64,000 bases of DNA from Conchocele bisecta (taxonomy: Eukaryota > Mollusca > Bivalvia > Lucinida > Thyasiridae), in NCBI GenBank assembly GCA_029237695.1, contig CM055279.1:558001-622000 (forward strand). Reading direction: 5' to 3'. Under the pieces are notes generated by a model. The model did no database searches, had not been told where the DNA came from, and was given only the letters and a program-made list of their open reading frames with translations. Shown here piece by piece: positions 33,601 to 43,289 of this stretch (position 1 is the stretch's first letter; every line of letters begins with the position of its first letter). Made by a program: the position numbers and the translations under genes.

Positions 33601-34822
33601 GTGTAATCAATAAGTGTAATCAATCAATCAATCTAATTTTGTCTCTTATTATTAAAGGGGAAAAGTGCATGTTTGCGAGGATTTCTGCACATCAACACAT
33701 AAAGCCTGCACGGACGCATATTACAGTGGCACCAGACTGGGTAGGTATACCATAAATTGGGTCAACGGTTATCGAGGTCATACAAGCTATTCTTGAGAAC
33801 CTATTTCCATAGTTATGACATTAAAATTGGAATTAAATTAAAGTTCTTGATAAATGTGTGCTAAATTGAACTACATGTACCTTATGTTTCTCAATTTATT
33901 TGAAACATCATCATTTGTTTATTTTTAATCATCGTTTAATTCTAAGTCTATAGCTCACCTATGTGACTACCGTAGATTTTCAATGTTAAAGTCAAATGAA
34001 TTAGAAATGTGTGTGAAAGATTTTCATTTTTTTTATATATTCTTATGTACTAAAGTATCATGGACTGATTGTAAATAATTTATACATGTACTACATTGTA
34101 TGAAAATAAATATGCAGAATACCTTTGTGAAAAATGTAGATCCAGATCAGCCAAATGAAAATAATTTTTTTATCTTACCATGAACAAAACTAGAAACTAG
34201 GCGACATCTGCGACCAATGAAGACCCAGATCAGTCTGTACATCTGCGCAGTCTGATCAGACTCTTCAATGTTTGCAAACCATCTACAGTGAATCCTCTCT
34301 AAACCGGACACTCTGGGAGGTCCACAGGGTGTCTAGCTTAGAGAGGTTTCACTTTAATAGAGGTTCCACTGTAGTACAAATTAAATAAAGAATCAAACAA
34401 ACAAACTGCATGCAGTTTGGTCAGGCTTGGCCAGGAATGAAGTAGTCCCAGTTTTATCCGACCTATTTACCTGACTTCCAATCCGGAAGTGGGTTCAAAC
34501 CTTGCCTTTGGCATTAAAAACACTTCCATAGTATTTCCGTCCCACTGGTTTTTCGGATGAGACTCTAAAATGTGGTCCCGTCTCTATATGACCTTAGCTG
34601 TTGGTGGGACGTTAAACCCTTTCACTGTTGTCACTGATTACAGGTGAGGTTTACAAGAATGGGTCCGCCTTGTGTGAAACACAGAACTTTCAAGTGGTGA
34701 ATACGAAATACTGCTTCAAGTACGACTCGACAGTGTTTGATGGTGCTCCGACTACAACAGCGAGTTATATGGTCCAGATTGCAGCACTCGCATTATTACT
34801 GTCATTTAGACTTGTCTCTTAA
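18478..34822 (+). CDS. GPI-anchored folate-receptor-like protein (four exons)
   Basis: Joined exons 18478-18601, 32386-32590, 33658-33740 and 34644-34822 give 591 nt, 196 codons plus stop, with all phases compatible. Layout: signal peptide (hydrophobic FTYFSLIFINCVVTALS, about residues 8-24), a Cys-rich domain, and a hydrophobic C-terminal tail (MVQIAALALLLSF) that looks like a GPI-attachment signal. The Cys-rich domain shows CSWYVSQSCC, ECQNRINYMMCYFCSP, VCEDFC and KACTDAYYSGT, the spacing of the folate-receptor-like (Folate_rec) family, which also includes riboflavin-binding proteins and the HHIP N-terminus. The ligand cannot be told from sequence. Residues specific for folate in vertebrate receptors are not clearly conserved, so vitamin binding is unproven. 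Intron 1 is 13.8 kb and holds the triple tandem repeat. Confidence 0.7.
18650..20080. other. Intron 1 sequence, no gene
   Basis: AT-rich. Two diverged segments (19387-19640 and 19700-19990) share CCCCAC.CA.TGAATTT, TGTCTGCAG and ACATGT motifs, so an old tandem duplication is likely. It ends in CGCGCCCGCTTGCGGAAAGC, the module that also ends the sub-repeat arrays downstream. Confidence 0.5.
20085..21235. repeat. Tandem array of one palindromic MITE joined by GTCC microsatellites
   Basis: About five copies of the roughly 175-bp MITE also seen at 3560-3815, each with CATTAGGGTACTTATGTGGC ends, separated by (GTCC)n tracts, some interrupted by (TTCC)n. The copies are nearly identical to each other. 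One spacer (20280-20370) has a different short repeat, TTTAGGAGCTAAC, twice. Confidence 0.85.
21300..22130. repeat. Four sub-repeats of about 200 bp
   Basis: Each sub-repeat has TTATACTATAT, ACTTCACATGGGTGTTT, GTGCGGCCCCTGTGCCC and runs of GGTTAAGTTTTTT. The same block has three copies in tandem unit 2 and four in unit 3, so copy number changed after or during the large duplication. It is the reverse complement of the repeat at 190-960. Confidence 0.85.
22381..22621. mobile_element. Palindromic MITE with about 60-bp inverted repeats
   Basis: The left end ATGTGGATGTGAC...AAATGGGGCTTATGGG pairs over about 60 bp with the right end (complement of CCCATAAACCCCATTTCTCC). Copies: 24974-25214 and 27779-28019 (in the other tandem units), 33321-33537, 61316-61550, 62558-62789 and partial ones near 33080-33220 and 56640-56840. 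The conserved TGATCAG and CAGTGTAGATCC motifs lie within the arms. The ORF reading through it is not a gene. Confidence 0.8.
23573..26165. repeat. Tandem unit 2 of three (2593 bp)
   Basis: Near-identical to unit 1 but with one fewer 200-bp sub-repeat and fewer MITE/GTCC copies lost or gained at the edges. The junction with unit 1 reads TTTCTAAAAATGTGATAAGC, fusing the single-copy end directly to the MITE end. Confidence 0.9.
26166..28969. repeat. Tandem unit 3 of three (2804 bp)
   Basis: Near-identical to units 1 and 2, with four sub-repeats. A short segment at about 26685-26735 differs (CTTTTCGGTGCATTGCG). It ends at CTTTCTAAAA, then passes into unique sequence (GCATGCATATG), which is probably the ancestral right flank. 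Confidence 0.9.
28970..31930. other. Intron 1 sequence with diverged CCATTTTG repeats
   Basis: No gene. GGC(A/G)GCCAT(T/C)TTG motifs recur at about 30525, 30692, 30868 and 31030, a spacing of about 165-175 bp, suggesting an old tandem array. A G-run occupies about 31151-31173. The interval 31250-31490 is the reverse of the repeat at 12870-13100. Confidence 0.55.
31940..32155. repeat. Hairpin element with a perfect 40-bp palindrome
   Basis: 31993-32032 is a perfect palindrome centred on CTGCAG (arm GCAAGGTACGAATATGTC). The pairing continues outward with few mismatches (TGTCAATCG...CGATTGACA) and probably to the outer GACATCTGC / GCAGATGTC arms, for about 200 bp in total. It lies just 5' of exon 2. 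Confidence 0.8.
32386..32590 (+). CDS. Folate-receptor-like gene, exon 2
   Basis: Acceptor TTCACAG, then AAGACGTGCGG; donor GGGTGAGTGG. Encodes CSWYVSQSCC and MCYFCSPEQHRW. The acceptor is a CAGAAG tandem (NAGNAG), so the exon may start at 32386 or 32389, adding or removing one Glu codon. Phases 1 in, 2 out. Confidence 0.75.
33321..33537. mobile_element. Palindromic MITE, family of 22381-22621
   Basis: Shares GCCAGTGTAGATCC...GATCAGCCTGTGCAT and the right end CCCATAAGCCTCATTTCTCC. It sits in intron 2 of the folate-receptor-like gene, close upstream of exon 3. The preceding 33080-33220 is a partial copy, and four AGTGTAATCAAT repeats follow at about 33570-33625. Confidence 0.75.
33658..33740 (+). 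CDS. Folate-receptor-like gene, exon 3
   Basis: 83-nt exon between a TTATTATTAAAG acceptor and a GTAGGT donor. Encodes GKVHVCEDFCTSTHKACTDA and YYSGTRL, the VC..FC...AC pattern of the Folate_rec domain. Phases 2 in, 1 out. Confidence 0.75.
34490..34628 (+). mobile_element. SINE-like 3' fragment
   Basis: Contains AAGTGGGTTCAAACC (tRNA box-B-like), ACCTTAGCTGTTGGTGGGAC and GTTAAACCCTTTCACTG, the tail shared with the other SINE-like copies in this window. It ends only about 16 bp upstream of exon 4, so the exon 4 branch region may be repeat-derived. Confidence 0.55.
34644..34822 (+). CDS. Folate-receptor-like gene, exon 4 (C-terminus and GPI signal)
   Basis: Acceptor CTGATTACAG in phase 1. Encodes EVYKNGSALCETQNFQVV and YCFKYD, then a short spacer and the hydrophobic tail ALALLLSF, ending in a TAA stop at 34820-34822. 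The small-residue stretch DGAPTTTAS before the tail is a plausible GPI attachment region. Confidence 0.75.
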
Positions 34823-34908
34823 TATTAACCATTCCATAGGACAATACATATTTTCCAAACCCCCAAATATATGAACAATTTTACCCTAAGTAACTTCTAA
34901 CCTATACA

Positions 34909-35143
34909 GGGGCCCATTTCACTAAACTTTGTACGACTAAAATGTTCGTTTGTGCAACTGTAGGATCATGTGTAAATTTCAATTGATGGATTTACGTTTA
35001 TTGAGTATAGTGCAGCCTATGCTCAATAAATGTAAATCAAGTAATTGTTTACAAGGAAACATTGTTAATGTGGAATTTACAGACTATCATTATTTTGCAC
35101 TTACAAACATTTTAGTCTTATGAAGTTTAGTGAAATGGCCCCC
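34909..35143. mobile_element. Palindromic MITE (GGGGCCCATTTCACTAAACT ends)
   Basis: The inverted ends GGGGCCCATTTCACTAAACT / AGTTTAGTGAAATGGCCCCC enclose about 190 bp with a central TGCAGCCTATGCTCAATAAA. The second copy is at 62230-62475. It starts about 86 bp after the folate-receptor-like stop codon. Confidence 0.8.
35025..35030 (+). terminator. Possible polyadenylation signal AATAAA
   Basis: First AATAAA after the stop at 34822, about 200 bp downstream. It lies in the centre of a MITE. A functional role is inferred from position only. Confidence 0.35.
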
Positions 35144-35149
35144 AGGTGC

Positions 35150-35865
35150 ATTCCCTTATGTGACGGTCCTGTTGAACAGACATAATTTCCAATCAATTCA
35201 TCAATATATCAGTCGTGAACATATTTATTGTGAATTGAGTGCCGCATGTATGGTGCTTCCTTATCATACAGGTGCATGTCCATCTGAAAATGACCTTGCT
35301 GTTGAAACGTAAAACCCCAATCAGTCAATTAGTATTCCATGTTGAACCATCGACTGTGGTAAACAAAAATGGCCATCTGCGGTTTTATAGTTTGTTTTCT
35401 TTCTCAATAAAAGTATGGTTTGACAGTTCATTGGAAATGATTCTAAAGTGATGTCAAACCATGTATTTGATGAAAAAAAAGTAGTATAAAAATACACAAA
35501 AGTTAATACAGCATTGTACGTTCAGGCTATTTCCTTAATCAGATCAGAGGTGTAACTTTGTAATTTAGAAACTTTCCACAAACCATACAAATCATCATGC
35601 ATCGGCTCATCTTGATCCACACTGTAAACACTGTAAACACTGTAAATACATGTACATGTGTTTGCATTATGATTGTTAGTGCTGAAGCCATTCCTCCAGG
35701 GCTGTATACACACTTTTGCCATCTTCTGTTTTTCTTATTGTCAATTTTTCTCAAGAAAAAACCCTTTTCAATGTTCATGAGAATCAAGACCAATTTTTGT
35801 TGCAAAAAGAAGACATACATGTATACAATAAGTAGATGACAATTTGTGTTTCCCACCCATCGCAT
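35150..35865. other. No gene recognised
   Basis: Mostly AT-rich. A short ACTGTAAAC triplication occurs at 35620-35645. The ORFs at 35539-35865 have no recognised domain. Confidence 0.5.
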
Positions 35866-37219
35866 TTATTATCCCCTCGCCGATAGGCAAGAGGGGATAT
35901 AGCGTTAGTCCATGTACGTAAGAGTGGATATAGCGTTAGTCCATGTACGTAAGAGTGGATATAGCGTTAGTCCATGTACGTAAGAGTGGATATAGCGTTA
36001 GTCCATGTACGTAAGAGTGGATATAGCGTTAGTCCATGTACGTAAGAGTGGATATAGTGTTAGTCCATGTACGTAAGAGTGGATATAGCGTTAGTCCATG
36101 TACGTAAGAGTGGATATAGCGTTAGTCCATGTACGTAAGAGTGGATATAGCGTTAGTCCATGTACGTAAGAGTGGATATAGCGTTAGTCCATGTACGTAA
36201 GAGTGGATATAGCGTTAGTCCATGTACGTAAGAGTGGATACAGCGTTAGTCCTGTACGTAAGAGTGGATAGCGTTAGTCCATGTACGTAAGAGTGGATAT
36301 AGCGTTAGTCCATGTACGTAAGAGTGGATACAGCGTTAGTCCATGTACGTAAGAGTGGATACAGCGTTAGTCCATGTACGTAAGAGTGGATATAGTGTTA
36401 GTCCATGTACGTAAGAGTGGATATAGTGTTAGTCCATGTACGTAAGAGTGGATATAGCGTTAGTCCATGTACGTAAGAGTGGATATAGTGTTAGTCCATG
36501 TACGTAAGAGTGGATATAGTGTTAGTCCATGTACGTAAGAGTGGATATAGTGTTAGTCCATGTACGTAAGAGTGGATATAGTGTTAGTCCATGTACGTAA
36601 GAGTGGATATAGTGTTAGTCCATGTACGTAAGAGTGGATATAGCGTTAGTCCATGTACGTAAGAGTGGATATAGTGTTAGTCCATGTACGTAAGAGTGGA
36701 TATAGCGTTAGTCCATGTACGTAAGAGTGGATATAGCGTTAGTCCATGTACGTAAGAGTGGATATAGCGTTAGTCCATGTACGTGAGTGTGGATATAGTG
36801 TTAGTCCATGTACGTAAGAGTGGATATAGCGTTAGTCCATGTACGTAAGAGTGGATATAGCGTTAGTCCATGTACGTAAGAGTGGATATAGCGTTAGTCC
36901 ATGTACGTAAGAGTGGATATAGCGTTAGTCCATGTACGTAAGAGTGGATATAGCGTTAGTCCATGTACGTAAGAGTGGATATAGCGTTAGTCCATGTACG
37001 TAAGAGTGGATATAGCGTTAGTCCATGTACGTAAGAGTGGATATAGCGTTAGTCCATGTACGTAAGAGTGGATATAGCGTTAGTCCATGTACGTAAGAGT
37101 GGATATAGCGTTAGTCCATGTACGTAAGAGTGGATATAGCGTTAGTCCATGTACGTAAGAGTGGATATAGCGTTAGTCCATGTACGTAAGAGTGGATATA
37201 GCGTTAGTCCATGTACGTA
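35866..37219. repeat. 31-bp minisatellite, about 43 copies, grown from an element end
   Basis: The unit contains GATATAGCGTTAGTCCATGT and ACGTAAGAGTG, repeated with few variants (TATAGC, TATAGT, ACAGC). It begins just after a hairpin (ATCCCCTCGCC / GGCAAGAGGGGAT, 35871-35898), and the last unit runs straight into TTTGTGTGTGTATGTTAG, so the array looks like an expansion of one short segment inside a repeat element. The flank 37220-37440 (CTTGTGAACCGCTTCCC, TTATGAATCACTTTACC) continues that element. Confidence 0.9.
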
Positions 37220-37450
37220 TTTGTGTGTGTATGTTAGTAACACCTTTCATTTTCAATAACTTGTGAACCGCTTCCCAATTTGTAAGGCAATGCATTAGTC
37301 TTTTTTGTTTATTCAATAACTTATGAATCACTTTACCTATTTTGATAATATTTGGCAACAATGTGTGTCTAGGGCTGGTGCTTTGTTTTGCATATGACCC
37401 ACATCTGACCACCCAATGTCAAGGTCACTGATGAATTATGTGTTTTTTTT

Positions 37451-38636
37451 TAGCTCACCTGAGCGAAGCTCATGTGAGCTATTGTTACCGCAATGTGTCC
37501 GTCGTCCGTCGTCCGTCGTCGTCCGTCGTCCGTGAACATTTTCAAACGTCTTCTCCTCGGTAACCATTGGGTCTATAGTCACCAAACTTCATGGTCATGG
37601 TCCTTAGGTAGGGGGATTACAAAATTGTTAAAATGACGTCATTACGTAATCCAAGATGGCTGCCGTCTAAAAATAGCACAAATTCTTAAAAAATCTTCTT
37701 CTCAAGAACCGCCAACCGGATTTCGACAAAACTTGGTAGGAATGATCGATGTACATTGCTCTTTCAAAGTTGTAAAAATGGTGACCCCGGGGTCAAAAAT
37801 GGGCGTGGCCCGTGTGGTCAAATTGGGGTCAAATTTTATTTTTGACTGAATATGGTCATGTCATATATCAAATTGAAGGTATCAATGAGGCGATCACTCT
37901 GGTGCATTTTTTGTCGAAATCGGATTGTTATGTCATCCAAGATGGCCGCCGAAATGTCAAAAAGTCGTTCTTTTATTAGAGATTTCAAAATTCTTCTTCA
38001 CATGAACCGCTTGGCCCATGGGTGAACCCTTTTCAGATTTGTTAAAATGGAGGTCATTGCTAATCCAAGATGGCCGCCGTCTAAAAATAGCATAAATTCT
38101 TAAAAAATCTTCTCATGAATCGCTTGTCGGATTTTGACTAAACTTGGTAGGAAAGATCGATTTACAGTGCTTTTTCAAAGTTGTTAAAATGGTGACCCCG
38201 GGGTCAAAAATGGGCATGGCCTGTTGGGTCAAATTGGGGTCAAATTGGGGTCAAATTTTATTTTTGACCGAATATGCTCATGCCATATATCAAATTGAAG
38301 GTATCGATGAAGCGATTGCTCTGGTGCAATATTTGTCGGAATCGGATGATTATGTCATCCATGATGGCCACCAAAAGGTCCATTTATTCAAGATTTTGGA
38401 CGTCTTTTTCTCAGGAACCACATGGCCGATGCTGGCCAAACTTCATAGGAAGTTAAGATCCTTGGGTGAAGCATTTTCAGATTTTGTAGAATGAGAGTCA
38501 TCACTTAATCCAAGATGACCGCCATCTAAAAATAGCACAATTTTTTTTAAAACACATGAACTCAATGTCACATTCTCCTCTGGTGTTCATGGAGTCAGGT
38601 GAGCGAATTAGGGCCATCATGGCCCTCCTGTTTTAA
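37451..38636 (+). mobile_element. TAGCTCACCTGAG element, full-length copy
   Basis: Begins with a hairpin TAGCTCACCTGAGCGAAGCT / CATGTGAGCT and a (GTCCGTC)n tract, and ends TCAGGTGAGCGAATTAGGGC...CATGGCCCTCCTG. Between are several imperfect 280-300 bp units, each with GACCCCGGGGTCA, TTTGACCGAATATG and CCAAGATGGCCGCC. No transposase is visible. Other copies: 9022-9797 (minus), 48159-48487, 48488-50500, 52184-53543. Confidence 0.85.
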
Positions 38637-38665
38637 AGGCTGCCAGTGAGCAGATTGGCTTAGTG

Positions 38666-39305
38666 ATTGCGATACCCTTGTTACATTGTGGGTAGAACTG
38701 ATGTTCATGTATAGATTGTGATACCCTTGTTATATTGTGGGTAGAACTGATGTTCATGTATAGATTGTGATACCCTTGTTACATTGGGTTGTAGAACTGA
38801 TGTTCATGTATAGATTGCGATACCCTTGTTACATTGTGGGTAGAACTGATGTTCATGTATAGATTGTGATACCCTTGTTACATTGTGGGTAGAACTGATG
38901 TTCATGTATAGATTGTGATACCCTTGTTACATTGTGGGTAGAACTGATGTTCATGTATAGATTGCGATACCCTTGTTACATTGTGGGTAGAACTGATGTT
39001 TATGTATAGATTGCGATACCCTTGTTACATTGTGGGTAGAACTGATGTTTATGTATAGATTGCGATACCCTTGTTACATTGTGGGTAGAACTGATGTTCA
39101 TGTATAGATTGCGATACTCTTTGTTACATTGTGGGTAGAACTGATGTTTATGTATTAGATTGCGATACCCTTGTTACATTGTGGGTTAGAACTGATGTTT
39201 ATGTATAGATTGCGATACCCTTGTTACATTGTGGGTAGAACTGATGTTCATGTATAGATTGCGATACTCTTGTTATATTGTGGGTAGAACTGATGTTCAT
39301 GTATA
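38666..39305. repeat. 49-bp satellite, about 13 copies
   Basis: The unit contains GATACCCTTGTTACATTGTG and GTAGAACTGATGTTCATGTA. Copies differ by single substitutions and one-base indels. It lies between two transposable elements. Confidence 0.9.
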
Positions 39306-39313
39306 TAGCATGC

Positions 39314-41235
39314 TTTTTATCCCGTCAACACAGTGCCTATGTGCCGTGAAACACGGTGCCGTGAAACATTTTTGATATCCAGTCAATACGACCCAATCAC
39401 TGCGTATGAATATGTGTTTCAATAATGCTTTAGAACTACTTTGACACAGTAACCTTTGACATTTAGGTGAAGTCTTGTAAACAAAATGATATACGCTTGA
39501 GAAAAGCGCTGACATTTGAGATTTGGCACTTAATAAAAAAGTACCAGAAAGAAAGAAAACAAAAACAAATTAAAATGCATCTAATTAAGAGTATTTGTTT
39601 ACATTTTTGCTGCATTAACTGGCAGCCTTCCAAGTCCCACAATCCATTGTATTTTGCTGTCTTCTGCAAGCAAGAATAAAATTGGAAAAAGCAAAAACAT
39701 TGATAAATTATAAATTCTACTTGAGTTTGGAAAAGTATTCCAAAAAAAAGATGTCTGATTATTTAAATCCAGGAATATTTGAAATTTTCTGGGACGACAT
39801 TAGTGGTAGTGGCAGGGCTGAAAATGTTGGTTTTGAAGTAGTAGAGGTCAGTGCTGACGTGTGTGCTTTTTCGAATTCTGCTATGGCTATGACAAGTGTA
39901 AACACGTGTGAAAATGAAACTTTACTTACCCAGACTGGCCAGAGGCAGAGTGGTGTCGTAATACGAATCAGCAATATGTCCAGTCACTATTTGCCGGAGC
40001 CACACTGAACATCAACAACTTCCATGTGTGCAAACAGTAACTGTACATGCTGTTAATTGTAAAATATCTGCCCAGTGATAGTGTGTTTGAAACGCAACAA
40101 GTAAGTTGCCGCTCCAAAATCTCATGAACACACGTGTTTACACAGCTGTGTAATTATTAAATATACTTTAAAGGTACATGCCCACGCAGCAGGTTACACT
40201 GTAGTACTACTTTTCATTTTCTGTCATGCCTTATATGAGCCATTTGTCTACCCACTAACGAGTTATTTTTAATTACGGCGCGTGTTAATTGGTGTTAAAT
40301 CGCATTTTATATGCCGCGACCAGAAAGGGTATTTTCCGAACTCGTGCTATTTTTACCAACACGCGCGTCAAGTGACACGGTCAATCATATCACATCTTTG
40401 ACATGCGCAATGAAGTATCGGAAGTTGAGAAGAAAAATCTCTGTTAGAGTCCAAATCTAAATCTCCACGTAACTCTTTCCATTTGGTGATCTGGTCGCCA
40501 ATATTAACCACTCTCTCTCTGTACTACCTGTCCCTCAGACATTTCGCCGTTTCATACAATTTCCGTCCTGGACGTTTCGACATGTTGATATTCTTGTTTA
40601 CATATTTGGAAGCCTACTGGCGCATGTAGTATACTGCGCATGCGCACCGCAAGTCGTGATGTGAAAGTCGTCGTCCCCGCACATTATCAAAATAGACTGT
40701 TACCGCCGCGCGTCGCTAACAGTAAATTGATAATTAATAAATGATTATATTTGTATAGTGGGCACTCGTAATTGTTAGAACTGGTGGAATAATGACATAA
40801 TTATACACTTATTTAATTCCTATAAAGAACATTTTGTGCCTACTGCGTGGGCATGTACCTTTAATATTCATGATTCTCGACATTATTAAAAGTAGAAATA
40901 CGTGTAAAAATATTTTTGTGTGAAATATGCCAAACTACCGTGACATTAAGCGATGTTTGCTTCCAAAAGGCACAGACTTATTTTGTGTGTGCATAGCAAC
41001 AATAAAAGTTGTGATGCGGTTATCACTCTAGTCGATTCTCCGATTTTGAGGATGTGGCTGGAGTTATCTTTTGCATTTTAAAGTTATTTGTAGGTGTTGA
41101 CGGGATAAATAGAATAGTAGGTAAGTGCCGTGAATGAGAAAAAATATCTGGCGCGGCACGGAAACGTCCCGTTTCCTAAACGTCCCGTTTCCTAAGCCTT
41201 GCCAGATATTTTTTTCCCATTCACGGCACTAACCT
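39314..41235. mobile_element. ATCCCGTCAACAC-ended element with nested insertion
   Basis: The inverted ends TTTATCCCGTCAACAC (39314) and GTGTTGACGGGATAAAT (41096-41112) bound 1.8 kb, followed by a palindromic segment (AGTGCCGTGAATG / CATTCACGGCACT, 41115-41225). The same arrangement, reversed and internally deleted, is at 47085-47338. The interior ORF at 39682-40008 has no recognised domain. A TTAA element is inserted at 40172-40860. Confidence 0.7.
40172..40860 (-). mobile_element. TTAA-flanked element carrying a gene fragment (copy 2)
   Basis: Same family as 11332-12033, reverse orientation, 689 bp, flanked by TTAA at 40168-40171 and 40861-40864. The inverted ends AGGTACATGCCCACGCAG are nearly perfect. 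The captured start (ATG complement near 40585) is present, but this copy lacks about 18 bp relative to copy 1 just after LYET and stops early, so neither copy encodes the fragment intact. Confidence 0.85.
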
Positions 41236-41450
41236 ACTATTCTCTATATTAAATACCTTATAAATACTCATATATATTCGGAAACTATTTATTCTGAAAA
41301 ATGTACATAAATGTACGTGTTCCCACCATACAGTGTCCAAATATTCAGGGTTCGTATGGTTGTACTAGTTTATCACAATAACATTGTATTTGGATACAAT
41401 TTGTTTCGGAAAATCCCTATTTTTATTTACATTGTATTACATGTATATTA
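41236..41450. other. No feature seen
   Basis: AT-rich sequence between two repeats with nothing recognisable. Confidence 0.4.
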
Positions 41451-42049
41451 TATGAGCCGCGTCGCGAGAAAACCTGTCTTCGGGTAATTGTTGGTCAATA
41501 TGACATTTTGTTACTATGACAATGGTATTTGTATAATGAATTTAACGCTTTTTAGTTGATCATGATATCTGCAACATTCATTAAGTTATTATAGTTTATA
41601 CAACACAACTATGCAGGTCGTTTGAGCAAAAGAGACGTCATGTAAAAGCGACGTCATGCGACGTAAATGACATACCGTTACAGATAGAGTATACGCCAAC
41701 ATCTACAACAGTTTGAAGCATGTTTGGCATTGAATAATGAATGTAAAGACGGATGAGCTTGAGTCTTTTGGTAACACATGAATGTGCAAAGTCAAACTGG
41801 TAAGTTCATGTAACAGCAAGTATGAACGTGTGCTGGTACGCTGATTCGGTGTGCTGATTTCTTCTTTTTGACGTCGTGTTTATTGAGCGTTTTAACAATT
41901 TATAATTGTAGAAAACCACGGAAGTATATTGATTAACTAATTGTTTGATTAGGTCTATAAGACCATTTAGTTCAACATATACAAATGGATTTTTTTTTAT
42001 ACACACACATATGGGGAGAACAATATGTTCAACATTAAATTACATTACA

Positions 42050-42310
42050 ACTAGAGCACAGTCGATGGCGCGCCATCGCAATATACCCACGTTTCCCAAA
42101 TGCGAAGTTGAAAAAGGGGAGATAATTCATGACCGGGGGTCGTATCAAAATTCACTGCACATCTACACACCATAAGGAAGGCACACACCAAGTTTCAAGA
42201 CCCTACCTATTACGGTTAAACATTTTTACTTCTTACACGAAACGTGACGGACAGACAGACGGACGGGCACCCGTGACGAAAACAATATACCCATGTATTT
42301 TTTTTAAAAG
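42050..42310. repeat. Dispersed repeat ending in an ACGG-type tract
   Basis: GATGGCGCGCCATC palindrome, then AAGTTTCAAGACCCTACC and GACGGACAGACAGACGGACG. The architecture resembles the other short repeats ending in ACGG tracts. Confidence 0.55.
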
Positions 42311-42789
42311 TGGATATAAAAAACTGTTTGCTCTGAAAGGCAGTGTTCATGTCTGATGACAGGCACCCTTACTGCCATGTGTTACTCACTATGTACACAA
42401 TCACAATCACTGGAATAGCATGAGAGCAAAAGCCTGCATCGCTTACGTGTTATTTCTACTGCATCGCAGTCTCTCACGACTTGACAATAGTTTCACTCAC
42501 AGTCCATGGCACTAATGTCCCCAACATGTTGCCTTGAAATATCATCACACAGTTACTGTGTCTAGTTCTTGACTTTTTGTATTATTGTAGTTGGTTTAAA
42601 CAGTATTTATTTCAAGAGAGATATGTGATAATATTGTAGTTGTACGTGTCACATGTCCCAAACATGTTGCCTTGAAATATCTTACATTAACATGACACGT
42701 TAGCGTGCATTCAGATTGAAGCTTTTCATATTCAGACAACACAAATGTCGAATGTTCGCGACATCGTCCCGCTTACAGCTGTACTTTGA

Positions 42790-43280
42790 CCACATTTTTA
42801 AAAAGCCGGGCCCCGTGCAGGCACCGGGGCGGGATCAACTGATCCTGAGAATAGTGCTGCAGTAGCCATTGCTTGTCGTAAAAGGCGACTAAACTGGCTT
42901 AACCATTGGGTTCATACTTTCCGGAACCCACTATACCGGATTTGGCCCTCATGTACATTTTTGGCTTGCTTGTGTGTGAGAGTTGAGTCAGGCTATGCCC
43001 CATATATAAAAGTAAGATTAGCGCTAATCCTATTACTTTTAGGGGATGGGATAAATGATGCTGGTGTGGCGAGGGCCTGGCACCAGATCAGGTTGTTCTA
43101 ATTTCAGGACTGAATATATATTTTGATTGTAAATATTGAGTTCTGAAGTTGGGATTTACCCACCTCAGACAGGTGGAACAACCCCGTTGACCCGTCTGCG
43201 TGTAGACTCCCTGAGGCTTGTACCTCTATGTCAGAAAAGCGGACGTTAAACCCTATTCACTCACTCACTCACTGAAAAAG
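42790..43280 (+). mobile_element. SINE-like element with (ACTC)n tail
   Basis: Contains TTGTCGTAAAAGGCGACTAA, a conserved core motif of molluscan SINEs (MESC-type domain, as I recall it), GCCTGGCACCAGATCAGGTT shared with the other SINE-like copies, and the 3' end GACGTTAAACCC followed by CACTCACTCACTCACTG. The head is degenerate and the tRNA origin is not clear. Confidence 0.6.
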
Positions 43281-43289
43281 CCGGATCTT

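Noticed and set aside
35896..37219. CRISPR-like regular repeats
   Set aside because: The 31-bp units are contiguous with no unique spacers, and the DNA is animal; it is a minisatellite.
39682..40008. 108-codon ORF inside the ATCCCGTCAACAC element
   Set aside because: Possibly part of a transposon gene, but no motif is recognised; not called as a gene.
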